DNA from: JAWVFM01 sp963739355
GTDB lineage: Bacteria > Actinomycetota > Thermoleophilia > Solirubrobacterales > 70-9
Reading direction: 5' to 3'
NCBI GenBank assembly: GCA_963739355.1
Contig: CAVUAD010000007.1
Span: 620,001-684,000 of the forward strand
DNA length: 64,000 bases
Position numbers and translations under genes: made by a program
In this document: one piece after another, positions 34,117-42,263 of the stretch
Layout of the letters: each line of letters opens with the position of its first letter
How positions within the stretch are numbered: the stretch's first letter is position 1
The notes under the pieces: generated by a model
Seen by the model: only the letters and a program-made list of their open reading frames with translations
Told to the model about the DNA's origin: nothing
The model's database searches: none

Positions 34117-34775
34117 TTTCGAGGCGAGTCTAGCCACTCGCCACGGACCCGATCGATCCATGCCTGGAGTTCGGCGCGAGCGTAGGTGTCACCCGATTCG
34201 ATGGCCAGGACCCCGTGGACGGAGCGCCAGCTTCTGCCGCGGAGTTGCCCGCTGTTCGACTTCCGCTGAAAGCGGATGGCGACCGGGTCGATCGCCAACT
34301 CGGCTCCCCAGAAGGCACGCAACTCGTCCAGGTCCTGGTCCGCGTGGTACTGGATCGAGTAACGAAGCGGGTTCCTACAGATTCACTGCATCCAGGGCTT
34401 GGCCAGCCTGAGGACCGCTGGGTCGGAGTTGCAGATCGAGACCTGGTTGCGACTTCGCTTGTAGCCCTCGGCGATGTAGAGGATCACGAAGTCGCGAAAC
34501 CCGGGTATCGACGCGAACTCGTCGTACTTTCCGACACCCCGCTGGTATGCCGCTTCCCTCAGAGCTCTAAAACGTTCCCGGTTTGACTTGGCCGCCGCGA
34601 TGTGAGCCGTGGCGGGCCAGGTCTTGTTCGGCTTCCTCGAGATTTCGAGGTCTCCCACCCAGTAAAAGATCGTCGTTCGTGGAATCGCCAGTCGTTCGCT
34701 GATCTCGTCGATCGTCAGCTTCTGGTTGATCCTTAGCTGCCGCGCCTTCTCGACGACGTAGTGTGGGTACGCCAT
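34107..34775 (-). pseudogene. HTH protein with LAGLIDADG-like C-terminal half, interrupted by an in-frame stop
   Basis: The N-terminal part (MAYPHYVVEKARQL, KLTIDEISERLAIPRTTIFYWV) is a helix-turn-helix. The next part (FRDFVILYIAEGYKRSRNQVSICNSDP, then RYSIQYHADQDLDELRAFW and KSNSGQLRGRSWRSVHGVLAIES) resembles homing-endonuclease-type beta sheets. The coding frame continues in the same register across a single TGA at 34383-34385, followed by ICRNPLRYSIQYHADQD. Without the stop the product is about 222 residues. The stop could be a nonsense mutation, an error or true early termination. The 3' end runs into the tRNA-Pro gene, suggesting insertion of this gene next to the tRNA. Confidence 0.65.
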
Positions 34776-34866
34776 GCGAACGCATGTTCGTCTACCGGGC
34801 ACCACACGTGGCGCGCAGAGTGTCACTAGAGTGAAACAACGGTCGATCGGGGTAGAGGAGGAAGGC

Positions 34867-35178
34867 ATGGACTTCAAGAAGCTGGCAGGACAGGCGAAGA
34901 GCGCAATCGACAAGCGCGGCGGCACCGAGAGCCTCAAGGAGGATCTCGGCGAGCTCAAGGACATCGCCAAGGGCAAGGGCAGCGTCTCCGACAAGGCCAA
35001 GGAGGCCGTCGCGGCGATCAAGGATCCGGGCGACGCCGCCGAATCGCCCCCCGAGTCGCCCTCGCCCGAGCCGAATCCCGCCGAGCATCCGATCCCGGAC
35101 CCGGGAGCACCCGGCGCCGAGCATCACGGCAAGCGCCACGGGCACGGCCAGGGCCACCCCGGCCAGGGGCAGCCGTAG
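34867..35178 (+). CDS. Small hydrophilic stress-type protein (unknown function)
   Basis: A 103-residue, Lys/Ala/Asp-rich protein. The first 55 residues (MDFKKLAGQAKSAIDKRGGT, then KDIAKGKGSVSDKAKEAV) are likely helical and resemble CsbD-like or antitoxin-type helices. The rest is Pro/Glu-rich and then His/Gly-rich (HHGKRHGHGQGHPGQGQ). A good GAGGAGGAAGG site lies just before the ATG at 34867. No partner gene is evident, so a specific role cannot be given. Confidence 0.6.
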   Translation: MDFKKLAGQAKSAIDKRGGTESLKEDLGELKDIAKGKGSVSDKAKEAVAAIKDPGDAAESPPESPSPEPNPAEHPIPDPGAPGAEHHGKRHGHGQGHPGQGQP

Positions 35179-35367
35179 CCCCGAGGGCAGCTCGATCCGG
35201 TGCTCCCGCGAGATCGCGGCCAACTTGTCCGCCTGCTCGCTGGTCGCGGCCCCTGCGGCGTCGGCAGTTCCGGTGCCCTAGCCGGGCGGCTGACCGCCCG
35301 CACGAAGCGCTCGAAGGTCGACCGCGAACCGGGATGACAACCCCTCAGCGCCCATAATCAGACCCCT

Positions 35368-35441
35368 GCCCCGGTAGCTCAGCTGGATAGAGCAGCTGCC
35401 TTCTAAGCAGCAGGTCGGAGGTTCGAGTCCTCCCCGGGGTA
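35368..35441 (+). tRNA. tRNA-Arg (UCU)
   Basis: Cloverleaf with acceptor GCCCCGG/CCGGGGT (top pair G-U), D arm GCTC/GAGC, anticodon stem GCTGC/GCAGC around loop CTTCTAA (anticodon UCU), T arm CGGAG-GTTCGAG-TCCTCC region. Discriminator A, no encoded CCA. The DUF2283 gene begins four bases after it. Confidence 0.93.
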
Positions 35442-35444
35442 CTC

Positions 35445-35723
35445 ATGGCTCTCCGCGCGGGACGGCACACCTTCACGTACGCCACCTACGACGCGTCCAG
35501 CGACGTCATCTACGCGTCCCTCGGCGGCCCGCCCCGCGGCACCCGCGAGCCGACGCCCGAGCATCACGTTTGGCGCTTCGACGAGGAGGGCCGCCTCGTC
35601 GGGATCACCTTCGTCAACCCCCGCCGCCAGCTCGAGGAGGAGGGCGCGGTCTACGTGACGCTCCCGAGCGGCGAACGCGAACGCGTCGCCGGCGCCGAGC
35701 GGCTGATTCGCTCCGGCAGGTGA
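35445..35723 (+). CDS. DUF2283-like protein
   Basis: A 92-residue protein with the DUF2283 pattern: TYDASSDVIYASLGGPP, then VWRFDEEGRLVGITFVNPRRQLEEEG. Function of the family is unknown. The ATG starts four bases after the 3' end of tRNA-Arg, so it may be cotranscribed with the tRNA or start from a promoter within the tRNA gene. Its stop overlaps the next start as GTGA. Confidence 0.8.
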   Translation: MALRAGRHTFTYATYDASSDVIYASLGGPPRGTREPTPEHHVWRFDEEGRLVGITFVNPRRQLEEEGAVYVTLPSGERERVAGAERLIRSGR

Positions 35724-36046
35724 GCCGCGAGCTCGACCTCGACTCGGAGCGCGCCCTGCGCGTCCTTGGCCGAGCCCGCTCGATCCCGGAGGGCTTCGTG
35801 GCAACCTACGGCGACCTCTGCCCCGAGGCGCCGCGCTTCGCCGGCGCCGTGCTCGCCGCCTGCGAGGACCCCTCGGTTCCATGGCAGCGGGTCGTCCGCG
35901 CCGGCGGCTCGCTCGCCAAGGGGAAGCGCCAGCGGCGCCTGCTCGAGGCCGAGGGCGTCCCGTTCCGCGGCGGCCGGGTCGACATGCACCTCGCCTGGTT
36001 CCTGGTTGACGCCGGCCTCGGGTCCGCCGGCCGCCGCGCGCCCTAA
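35720..36046 (+). CDS. Alkyltransferase-like (ATL) DNA-damage recognition protein
   Basis: A 108-residue protein with the DNA-binding half of O6-alkylguanine transferase: SIPEGFVATYGDL (recognition helix region), then PWQRVVRAGGSLAKGKRQRRLLEAEGV. The reactive Cys of PCHR is replaced: the tetrapeptide reads PWQR, with W55 at the Cys position as in ATL proteins, which bind alkylated DNA and recruit nucleotide excision repair. The His is also changed, to Gln. It is coupled to the DUF2283 gene through a GTGA overlap. Confidence 0.85.
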   Translation: MSRELDLDSERALRVLGRARSIPEGFVATYGDLCPEAPRFAGAVLAACEDPSVPWQRVVRAGGSLAKGKRQRRLLEAEGVPFRGGRVDMHLAWFLVDAGLGSAGRRAP

Positions 36047-36136
36047 TCTTTGCGGAGCCAGGAGTTCCGAGGCCTAAAGCGAATTCCGGGATCGGCCGAT
36101 TGCAGACGAGAAGACAACTTCCAGGGAGGAAGGGAC

Positions 36137-36589
36137 GTGGACATGAACTCCAAGCAGGGCAAGACTTCAACCTGCGGGCGTACGGCGTTCGTGAGGCTGG
36201 GCCTCCTCGCCGTCGCGATCGCGATGGCCGTCGCGGCCGTCGCCGTCGCCTCCGACCAGCGGCGGGCGACGAAGGTGCTGACCGGCGCGGCCAGGGACGG
36301 CAAGGGCAAGGCGCTCTACGACCTCACGGTCAAGGTGAAGAACTCGCACGAGATCCAGAAGATCATCGCGCTCAGGCACACGCGGTCGGCCGGCGCGAGC
36401 AAGCGCTGCCTGATGCCAGACAACTTCAGCTTCAAGACGCTCGACATCAAGTCGAACGGCAGCTTCAAGGGCCACACCAGCGGGTACATGTTCCACGCGA
36501 ACATCGACGGCAAGTTCAAGTCGCCGAACAAGGCCACCGGGCACCTCGTCGCCTGCACGCCACGCCTGAAGTTCAGGGTCAAGAAGTAG
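36137..36589 (+). CDS. Secreted protein of unknown function
   Basis: A 150-residue protein with an N-terminal signal sequence (RLGLLAVAIAMAVAAVAVAS) and a mature beta-rich domain with two Cys (KRCLMPDNF and HLVACTPRL). No family recognised. The GTG at 36137 has a GGGAGGA site six bases upstream; an ATG six bases later is an alternative. It ends 20 bases before tRNA-His. Confidence 0.65.
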   Translation: MDMNSKQGKTSTCGRTAFVRLGLLAVAIAMAVAAVAVASDQRRATKVLTGAARDGKGKALYDLTVKVKNSHEIQKIIALRHTRSAGASKRCLMPDNFSFKTLDIKSNGSFKGHTSGYMFHANIDGKFKSPNKATGHLVACTPRLKFRVKK

Positions 36590-36608
36590 CTACATTTGAC
36601 AGCCCCGC

Positions 36609-36682
36609 GGTGGGCGTAGCTCAGTTGGTAGAGCTCCTGGTTGTGGTCCAGGCGGTCGGGGGTTCGAGTCCCCTCGCTCACC
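36609..36682 (+). tRNA. tRNA-His (GUG), integration target
   Basis: Cloverleaf with acceptor GTGGGCG/CGCTCAC, the extra G at -1 typical of tRNA-His (36609), D arm GCTC/GAGC, anticodon loop TTGTGGT (GUG), T arm CGGGG-GTTCGAGT-CCCCT region. Its 3' half is duplicated at 44450 and 46440, which marks it as the attachment site of an integrated element. No CCA is encoded. Confidence 0.95.
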
Positions 36683-36685
36683 CCT
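36641..36685 (+). repeat. att core 1 (3' half of tRNA-His)
   Basis: A 45-base segment from the anticodon loop to three bases past the discriminator. An exact copy is at 46440-46484, and a copy lacking one C is at 44450-44493. The first copy completes the functional tRNA, as expected for attL of a tRNA-targeting integrase. Confidence 0.9.
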
Positions 36686-37078
36686 AGGTTTCATGCGGTT
36701 ACTGGGCTCCCGCGTGCCCCATGCGATCGGCCCGAGGCTCCAAGCGGGCTCCAAACTTGTGGTTGGGCAGCTCTTGGGCCGCCGCGTCCGGCTGATCCCG
36801 GAGAGGCGCCGTCGGAAAGAGTCGTGGCTCGGCTTGCGGCTATCCGCAACGGCCTGCAAAGCCAGCCCCGAAAACACTCGTTTACCGCTTTGACAAGGGG
36901 TGAATGGGTGGTTTCTCAGGGCTCTGGCACTCAGCGCTTTGGCCGCATTTTGCGGGAGATTTGACGGCGTTTGGGCAGTGGATTTGCCTCACTGCCCAAA
37001 CGATTCAGTGGGCTCCGGCGTTCGCGCTGGCAAACGGACTCTCGATGACCACTCGTCCGCGGCGGGGGTACCGCTTTG
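36686..37078. other. Gene-free left end of the island
   Basis: 393 bases without a plausible gene. It holds the GGCTCCAA pair and a strong hairpin: CGTTTGGGCAGTG (36968-36980) and CACTGCCCAAACG (36990-37002), a perfect 13-bp stem with a 9-base loop. Short open frames here have no codon bias or ribosome site. Confidence 0.6.
36736..36754. promoter_or_regulatory. Putative integrase arm site, left end of element 1
   Basis: Direct repeat GGCTCCAA at 36736 and 36747 (11-base period), about 51 bases after the end of att core 1. The same octamer occurs as pairs near the right ends (44346/44358 and 46336/46348) and singly at 44543, 50 bases after att core 2. Confidence 0.5.
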
Positions 37079-38560
37079 CATGGAGCCTGTTGCACAAACC
37101 CCCTGCTGAGCGACCTTTTCGCGTCCGAGCCCTCTCCCAGCATGAGGGCATGAGCCAGAACTTCCTCGCCTGCGACCGCGATCAGCCGATGCTCCTGCCG
37201 CCCGACCTGCGCGACTGGCTGGCCCCCGATCACCTCGCCTGGTTCGTCCTCGACGCCGTTTCGGAGATAGACCTGGCGGCGTTCTTCGCCGACTACCGCC
37301 GAAGATGGCTGGGGACGCGCCGCCCACGACCCCGAGATGATGGTCGCCCTTCTCCTCTACTCCTACGCCGTCGGCGAGCGCTCATCGCGACAGATCGAGC
37401 GCCGCTGCCAAGAGGACGTCGCCTCCGGGTGATCGCCGCCAACCAGGCGCCCGACACTCGACGATCGCCCGCTTTCGCTCGCGCCACCAGGAGGCTCTCG
37501 CCGAGCTCTTCACCTCTGCCTCGCCCTCTGCGCGAAGGCCGGCCTCGTCTCGGTCGGCACGATCGCCCTCGACGGCACCCGGATCGCCGCCGACGCCGCC
37601 GATCGCCAGAACCGCACCTACGCCCAGCTCGCCCGCGAGATCCTCGAAGAGGCCGAGCGCAGTCGACGCCGAAGAGGACGCGCGCTTCGGCGAGCGCCGC
37701 GGCGACGAGCTCGAGGGCGACCGCCGAGCCCTCGGCGCGAGCGCCTTCGCGAGGCCAAGCGGCCCTCGACGAAGAGCACCAGGCAAAGCAGGACGAGATG
37801 GCCGCCTGGGAGCAGGCGAGCGCCGAATACACCGCTCGCACCGGCTACCGCAAGAAGGGCCGCCCCACGAAGCCACGGCCGCTCGCGCCCGCACCGACAC
37901 GGCGAATCAACGTCACCGACCCCGACTCGCGCCCGGTCAAGACCGCCCGCGGCTTCATCCAGGGCTACACCGCCCAGGCCGCGGCAACGGCCGAGCAGGT
38001 GATCGTCGCCGCCGAAGTCATCACCGGCGCCAATGAGCGCCACCGCATCGAGCCGATGGCAAAGGTCGCCACCGCCGAGCTCGAAAAGGCGGGCATCGCC
38101 GAGCGCCCCAAGCTGGTCCTGGCCGACGCCGGCTACTGGAACACACCGCAGATCGAGGCGCTCCAAGCGCGCGGAACTCAGGTCCTCTGCCCGCCCGACG
38201 CCGACACCCGCAAGGCGCCGACGAAGATCAGATCCGGACCCGACTACGAGCGCATGCGAAGACGGCTCAAAGAGCCCGAGGCCGAGGCCTCCTACCGGCG
38301 AAGACAGCAGATGATCGAGCCGGTCTTTGCCCAGATCAAACAGAGACAGAGAGCCGGGAGGTTCTCGCGCCGCGGCTTAGCCGCATGCCGCGCCGAATGG
38401 CGTCTGACGGCGGCGACCCACAACCTCTTGAAGCTCTACACGGCCGGATTCAGCCTCCAGACGGCCTGATCTGGGCCTCCGAACGACCCGGCCCTCGGCC
38501 AGGGGCACTTAGGTCCCCGTCGTCATTGATTTGGGCGACCTTTTCGCAACAGCCTCCATG
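37079..38560 (+). mobile_element. IS1182-like insertion sequence
   Basis: An element of about 1.48 kb carrying a degenerate DDE transposase. Imperfect terminal inverted repeats of about 20 bases: CATGGAGCCTGTTGCACAAA (37079-37098) pairs with the reverse complement of 38541-38560 (CATGGAGGCTGTTGCGAAAA). The outer CATG may be part of the repeat or a target duplication. Confidence 0.75.
37150..38469 (+). pseudogene. IS1182-family transposase, multiply frameshifted
   Basis: The N-terminus (MSQNFLACDRDQPMLLPPDL, WFVLDAVSEIDLAAFFADYR) and the C-terminal half (VKTARGFIQGYTAQAAATAE, LVLADAGYWNTPQIEALQ, QMIEPVFAQIKQRQRAGRF) are in one frame. In between, the family sequence continues in the other frames: WGRAAHDPEMMVALLLYSYA, then RVIAANQAPD, then LALCAKAGLVSVGTIALDGT, then VDAEEDARFGERRGDELEGD. 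At least five one-base indels (near 37305, 37431, 37455, 37520 and 37662) are needed to join them. The DDE residues are visible as ALDGT, DAGYW and the MIEPVF glutamate. The gene is inactive as written. Confidence 0.85.
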
Positions 38561-38612
38561 GAAAGCAGCAATAGCAGCGAAATCAACGCCCGGTTCCTTT
38601 AAGGTCGTTCTG

Positions 38613-39086
38613 ATGAGGTTTCGCCTCGCTACTGCTCTGATCGTGGCTTGCGCTTTGACGCTGCTCGGCTGCGGCGACACGGGCACGACGACGGCCGCCA
38701 CTACCAGCGGCGCGGGGCGCGTCGTGGTGCCCAACCTCCTTGGCGAATCTGCGACCGCGGCCCACCGCGACCTCGATCGCCGAGGGCTCCTCACGAGAGA
38801 GCTGAGGGCGCACAGCGGGCCAGAAGGCCCGCCTAGCCCGACCGGTCGCCCGATAGTGGTCCGGCAGAGTCCCGCCCACGGCACACGCCTCCCGGAGGGA
38901 GCGCGCGTGACGGTGTGGACCGGCCCGCACTACTCCGGGCGCGTCCCTAGCGGGAGTTCCAACTCAGTCCCAGTAGCGACGGGGATCGCCGCCAAGCTCA
39001 GACTACCGCTTTGGACGACGCATGAAAGTCAAGTCGACCTGGACCCGTCACCTCCTATTTGCGAGAGTTTCCGTGGGCGTCGGTGA
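38613..39086 (+). CDS. PASTA-domain lipoprotein
   Basis: A 157-residue lipoprotein with signal MRFRLATALIVACALTLLGC (lipobox LLGC, lipidated Cys at 20), a Thr-rich linker, and one PASTA domain (about 37-104: VVVPNLLGESATAAHRDLDR, then VVRQSPAHGTRLPEGARVTV). PASTA modules bind peptidoglycan fragments or beta-lactams. The C-terminal 50 residues look unrelated to any domain. It is the only apparently intact cargo gene beside the IS copies in this part of the island. Confidence 0.8.
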   Translation: MRFRLATALIVACALTLLGCGDTGTTTAATTSGAGRVVVPNLLGESATAAHRDLDRRGLLTRELRAHSGPEGPPSPTGRPIVVRQSPAHGTRLPEGARVTVWTGPHYSGRVPSGSSNSVPVATGIAAKLRLPLWTTHESQVDLDPSPPICESFRGRR

Positions 39087-39093
39087 CGACGAG

Positions 39094-40131
39094 CTAAAGC
39101 GCAGACGTTGGGGCTTCGTTCTGCCGCGCTGCCTGCCCGCTTGACGGGCCATTAGATGCGCGCCCCGGTGTCGCGCCGGCGCCCTTTCTCTTCACCTGGG
39201 TCGCCTGCCAATCGGCAACCGTGCGCCGGTAGGCGGCCTCGGCTTGGGCGGCAGCTCCCGCTCGGCCTTGCGCATCGCAGCGCCGGCAACCCACTTGCCG
39301 GTCCGGATCCCTTGCGAGCCGGGGCGCCGGCGCGGATCTCGAGCAGGCGCAGCTTCTTGCGGGTCAGCGAGGGCTGGCCGAAGGCGTAGTCCTCGGAGCG
39401 GGTGAGCAGACACCAGAACAGGCAGGCGAGCTTTCGCGCCGCGGCGACGATCGCGACCTGGTGGCCGCGGCGGGCCCGGATGCGCTGATAGAAGGCGCGG
39501 ATCGGACCGGGCTGGCGCGACCGTCGACCAGCTCGCCTCGACCAGCGCGTGGCGGGCCGGCGCCGAGCCCTGCTTTGAGATCCGCCCGTGGGTCGGCCGG
39601 GGCGGAGCCCGACTGGCGGACCTTCGGGTCGAGCCCGAGATAGGCGACCAGCTTGCGCGGGCTCTCGAAGCGCCCGACCTCGCCGATCGCCGCCATGAAG
39701 GTCGCGGCGACGATCACGTTGACGCCGGGGACGGTCATCAGCCGGCGGACCTCGGGCGCACTCGAGGGCCTCGGCGGCGATCAGCGCGCTCGACCGCCGC
39801 GATCTCGGAGTCGAGGAACTCGACCTGGCGAAGCGCCGAGTCGACCGACTCGCGCTCCTCCTGCGGCGAGCTCGAGCCCGGCGAGCCAGGCGCCGGCCCT
39901 TCTTGCCGAACAGGTCGGTGAACGGGGGGCGGCCGACGAGGCTGGCGCATGAGCGCCGCGTGGATCTCGTTCTTTGCCCGCGGAGCGAGCCGAGACCAGG
40001 TGGCTTCGGCGCTGAAGGCGGCGGCGCATCACCTGGGTTGCGGCGGTCGGGCGCCCAGACCGCGTCGAGCTCGCCCGCGGCGCAGCAGCCGCGCCAGGGT
40101 GCGGGCGTCGAGGCGGTCGGTCTTCGCCCGC
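39094..40131 (-). pseudogene. IS110 transposase copy B, 5'-truncated and frameshifted
   Basis: Starts at the equivalent of TDRLDARTLARLL and then changes frame repeatedly: a readable MTVPGVNVIVAATFMAAIGE lies at about 39738 and the C-terminal QAEAAYRRTVADWQATQVKR with PTSAL at the end (39094). It lacks the catalytic N-terminal domain and cannot be active. It supplies the C-terminal end missing from copy A. Confidence 0.75.
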
Positions 40132-41163
40132 GAGCAGGCGCAGCTTCTTGCGGGTCAGCGCGGGCTGGCCGAAGGCGTAGTCCTCGGAGCGGGTGAGCAG
40201 AACCCAGAACAGGCAGGCGAGCTTTCGCCCAGCGGCGACGATCGCGACCTGGTGGCCCCGTCGCGCCTTGATTCGCTGATAGAAGGCGCGCATCGGACCG
40301 GGTTGGCGCACCGTCGACCAGCTCGCCTCGACCAGCGCGTGGCGGGCGGAGCTCGAGCCCTGCTTTGAGATCCGCCCGTGGGTCGCCGGGGTGGAGCCTG
40401 ACTGGCGGACCTTCGGGTCGAGCCCCAGATAGGCGACCAGCTTGCGCGGGCTCTCAAAGCGCCCGACCTCGCCGATCGCCGCCATGAAGGTCGCGGCGAC
40501 GATCACGTTGACGCCGGGGACTGTCATCAGCCGGCGGACCTCGGGCCATTCGAGGGCCTCGGCAGCGATCAGCGCCTCGACCGCGGCGACCTCGGCGTCG
40601 AGGAACTCGACCTGGCGAAGCGCCGCATCAACCGATTCGCGCTCCTCGGCGGCGAGCTCAAGCCCGGCGAGCCAGGCGCGGCCCTTCTTGCCGAACAGGT
40701 CGGTTGCCGGCGGGCGGCCGACCAGCTGGCGCATGAGCGCCGCGTGGATCTCGTTCTTTGCCCGCGTTCGCGAGCCGACCAGGCGGCTTCGCCGCTGCAG
40801 GCGGCGGCGCATCACCTGGGTTCGGCGGTCGGGGGCCCAGACCGCGTCGAGCTCGCCCGCGGCGAGCAACCGGGCCAGGGTGCGGGCGTCGAGGCGGTCG
40901 GTCTTCGCCCGCGCGCTTGTGATCCCGGTGTCGTTCGGGGAGACGACGATCACCTCCGCGACGTGGGGCTCGAGGTGGCGCTTGATCTCCCAGGCGTTGC
41001 CGGTGACCTCCAGCGCGACCCGGTCGCGCTTGCCGAGGCTCTTCGCGAAGAGCTCGAGCTCAGCCGGCATCGTCGCGATCCGGCCCGCCGAGCGGACCTT
41101 GCCCGCCTCGGCGATCGCCACCTCGCAGAACTCGAGGTGGACGTCCAAGCCGATGTCTCTCAC
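40132..41163 (-). pseudogene. IS110 transposase copy A, 3'-truncated
   Basis: The GTG at 41163 starts RDIGLDVHLEFCEVAIAEAG, the RuvC-like DEDD catalytic domain; D5 or D7, the Glu of VALEVTGNAWEI, and TDRLDARTLARLLAAGELDA follow. The C-terminal transposase_20 domain is present: MTVPGVNVIVAATFMAAIGEVGRFESPRKLVAYLGLDPKV, then ARHALVEASW and ACLFWVLLTRSEDYAF, ending at LTRKKLRLLA. There the frame enters copy B and loses the native end. About 50 C-terminal residues are missing, so the protein is probably inactive. Confidence 0.8.
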
Positions 41164-41498
41164 TGCTCCTCCTTGTCTCGTTGACGGTGGTGGAGGACGC
41201 GGTGGGCAAACGACATCGACGCATTCGCGCTCTCGGCGCAACCGGACAAGTCGCAGGGGCGGCCACTGAAAAGCCCGGGCTCGAAGCCCATCGTCCGATG
41301 AACCGGCCTGCCCATCTTGCGTTCTCCCGGAAGCCCCTGTCCCGGTCGCCCGACCGTAAGGTCAGGACCGGACGTCAGCTTCCGGGGTGATTTTCATCTC
41401 CCGAAAAGCGGCCTAGCGCTCGCATGGAATCCGAGGAGCTGCCCGCGGTCCTTGTCGGGTTGGCGGGGGCAGGGGTAATCTGAGTGAGGGGCTCAGCC
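41164..41498. other. Gene-free spacer upstream of IS110
   Basis: 335 bases with no plausible coding frame, including the 5' flank of the IS110 transposase and AT-poorer sequence around GTAAGGTCAGGACCGGACGT. Only weak short inverted repeats were seen. The boundary of the IS110 element is probably here but cannot be placed, since the family has no terminal inverted repeats. Confidence 0.4.
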
Positions 41499-41687
41499 AT
41501 GGAACTCACCCGCCTAGCCATCTACCGAATCGCGGTGCTGGTGCTTGCGATCGCGTTGATAGTGGTATGGGCGACCGGCCTACCGCTCGGACTGCGGTTT
41601 GGCGTCGCGGCGCTACTGCTCGCGGCAGTCGCCGGGACCATCTATGAGCGCAAGAGAGGGAACGCCTTGCCCCCTCCAAAGGGATAG
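41499..41687 (+). CDS. Small two-helix membrane protein
   Basis: A 62-residue protein (from ATG 41499; GTG 41484 would add five residues) with two hydrophobic helices separated by a short turn (IYRIAVLVLAIALIVVWATG, then LRFGVAALLLAAVAGTIYE) and a basic tail. No homologue recognised. The weak upstream GGGG sequence and position within the island make its expression uncertain. Confidence 0.5.
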   Translation: MELTRLAIYRIAVLVLAIALIVVWATGLPLGLRFGVAALLLAAVAGTIYERKRGNALPPPKG

Positions 41688-41874
41688 TCGCCGAGAGCTG
41701 GGCACCTGCGGCTTCCGCGCGAGCACCAGGTTCGTCCAGACGCTGAGTGAAAGCGAAGGGCACCCGGCTGGTCATGCTGGTGAGCAAGGAGCCCGCCCTC
41801 GAAGCTGCAATCTGTGGAGTAGTCGCTTCGGACGAAAGGCAAAATGCGCTTCGCAACCCCAGTACGGTCCGAGT

Positions 41875-42213
41875 GTGGGAGAAGCCACCGAGCCCGGGCC
41901 GCGAGCACAGGCGAGCGAGAAGGCTCGAAGACGAGCCGACGTAGAGTTGATCACGAGCTATCACGAGGCTCAGCTCGGAAAGCTCCTCGAGCACGTCGAG
42001 CGGGGCTTTGAGCGCTACCGAGCGGGCGAGATCAACGCCTTCGAGCTCGACGACCTGATCCACCACTACAAGCGAGCAGCGCGCGAGCTCTGGAAGTTCT
42101 GCGGCGACCTTCGTGGCTCCGCCGCACGCTCGACTGCGCGAGCGCTACGGCAGATGGCGGAGGCGGCCGAAGAGATCGACTGGTGGACCCGGGGGCAGCC
42201 TCCGAACAGATAG
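41875..42213 (+). CDS. Helical protein of unknown function next to the integrase
   Basis: A 112-residue hydrophilic protein from GTG 41875. The sequence ADVELITSYHEAQLGKLLEH and INAFELDDLIHHYKRAARELWKFCGD suggests an all-helical fold. It lies 50 bases upstream of the tyrosine recombinase start and in the same direction, so it could be a recombination accessory factor (excisionase-like) or simply a carried gene. Upstream codons do not extend the domain. No family could be named. Confidence 0.55.
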   Translation: MGEATEPGPRAQASEKARRRADVELITSYHEAQLGKLLEHVERGFERYRAGEINAFELDDLIHHYKRAARELWKFCGDLRGSAARSTARALRQMAEAAEEIDWWTRGQPPNR

Positions 42214-42263
42214 CCGGCGATGCGCTTGCGAAGAAGCTCCTCGAAACGACCCCAGGAGGAGCC

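Larger units (their letters stand above)
39094..41163 (-). mobile_element. Two IS110-family copies joined in tandem
   Basis: Copy A (40132-41163) has the transposase N-terminus and most of the body; copy B (39094-40131) starts inside the gene and has the C-terminus. A 791-base segment (39341-40131) is repeated at 40132-40912 with only scattered differences. The junction is therefore a clean head-to-tail tandem that removed the 3' end of copy A and the 5' end of copy B. Confidence 0.8.

Noticed and set aside
34383..34385. Selenocysteine TGA in the HTH gene
   Set aside because: No SECIS-like hairpin was noticed right after the TGA, and the context (Gln-TGA-Ile-Cys-Arg) fits a nonsense change better.
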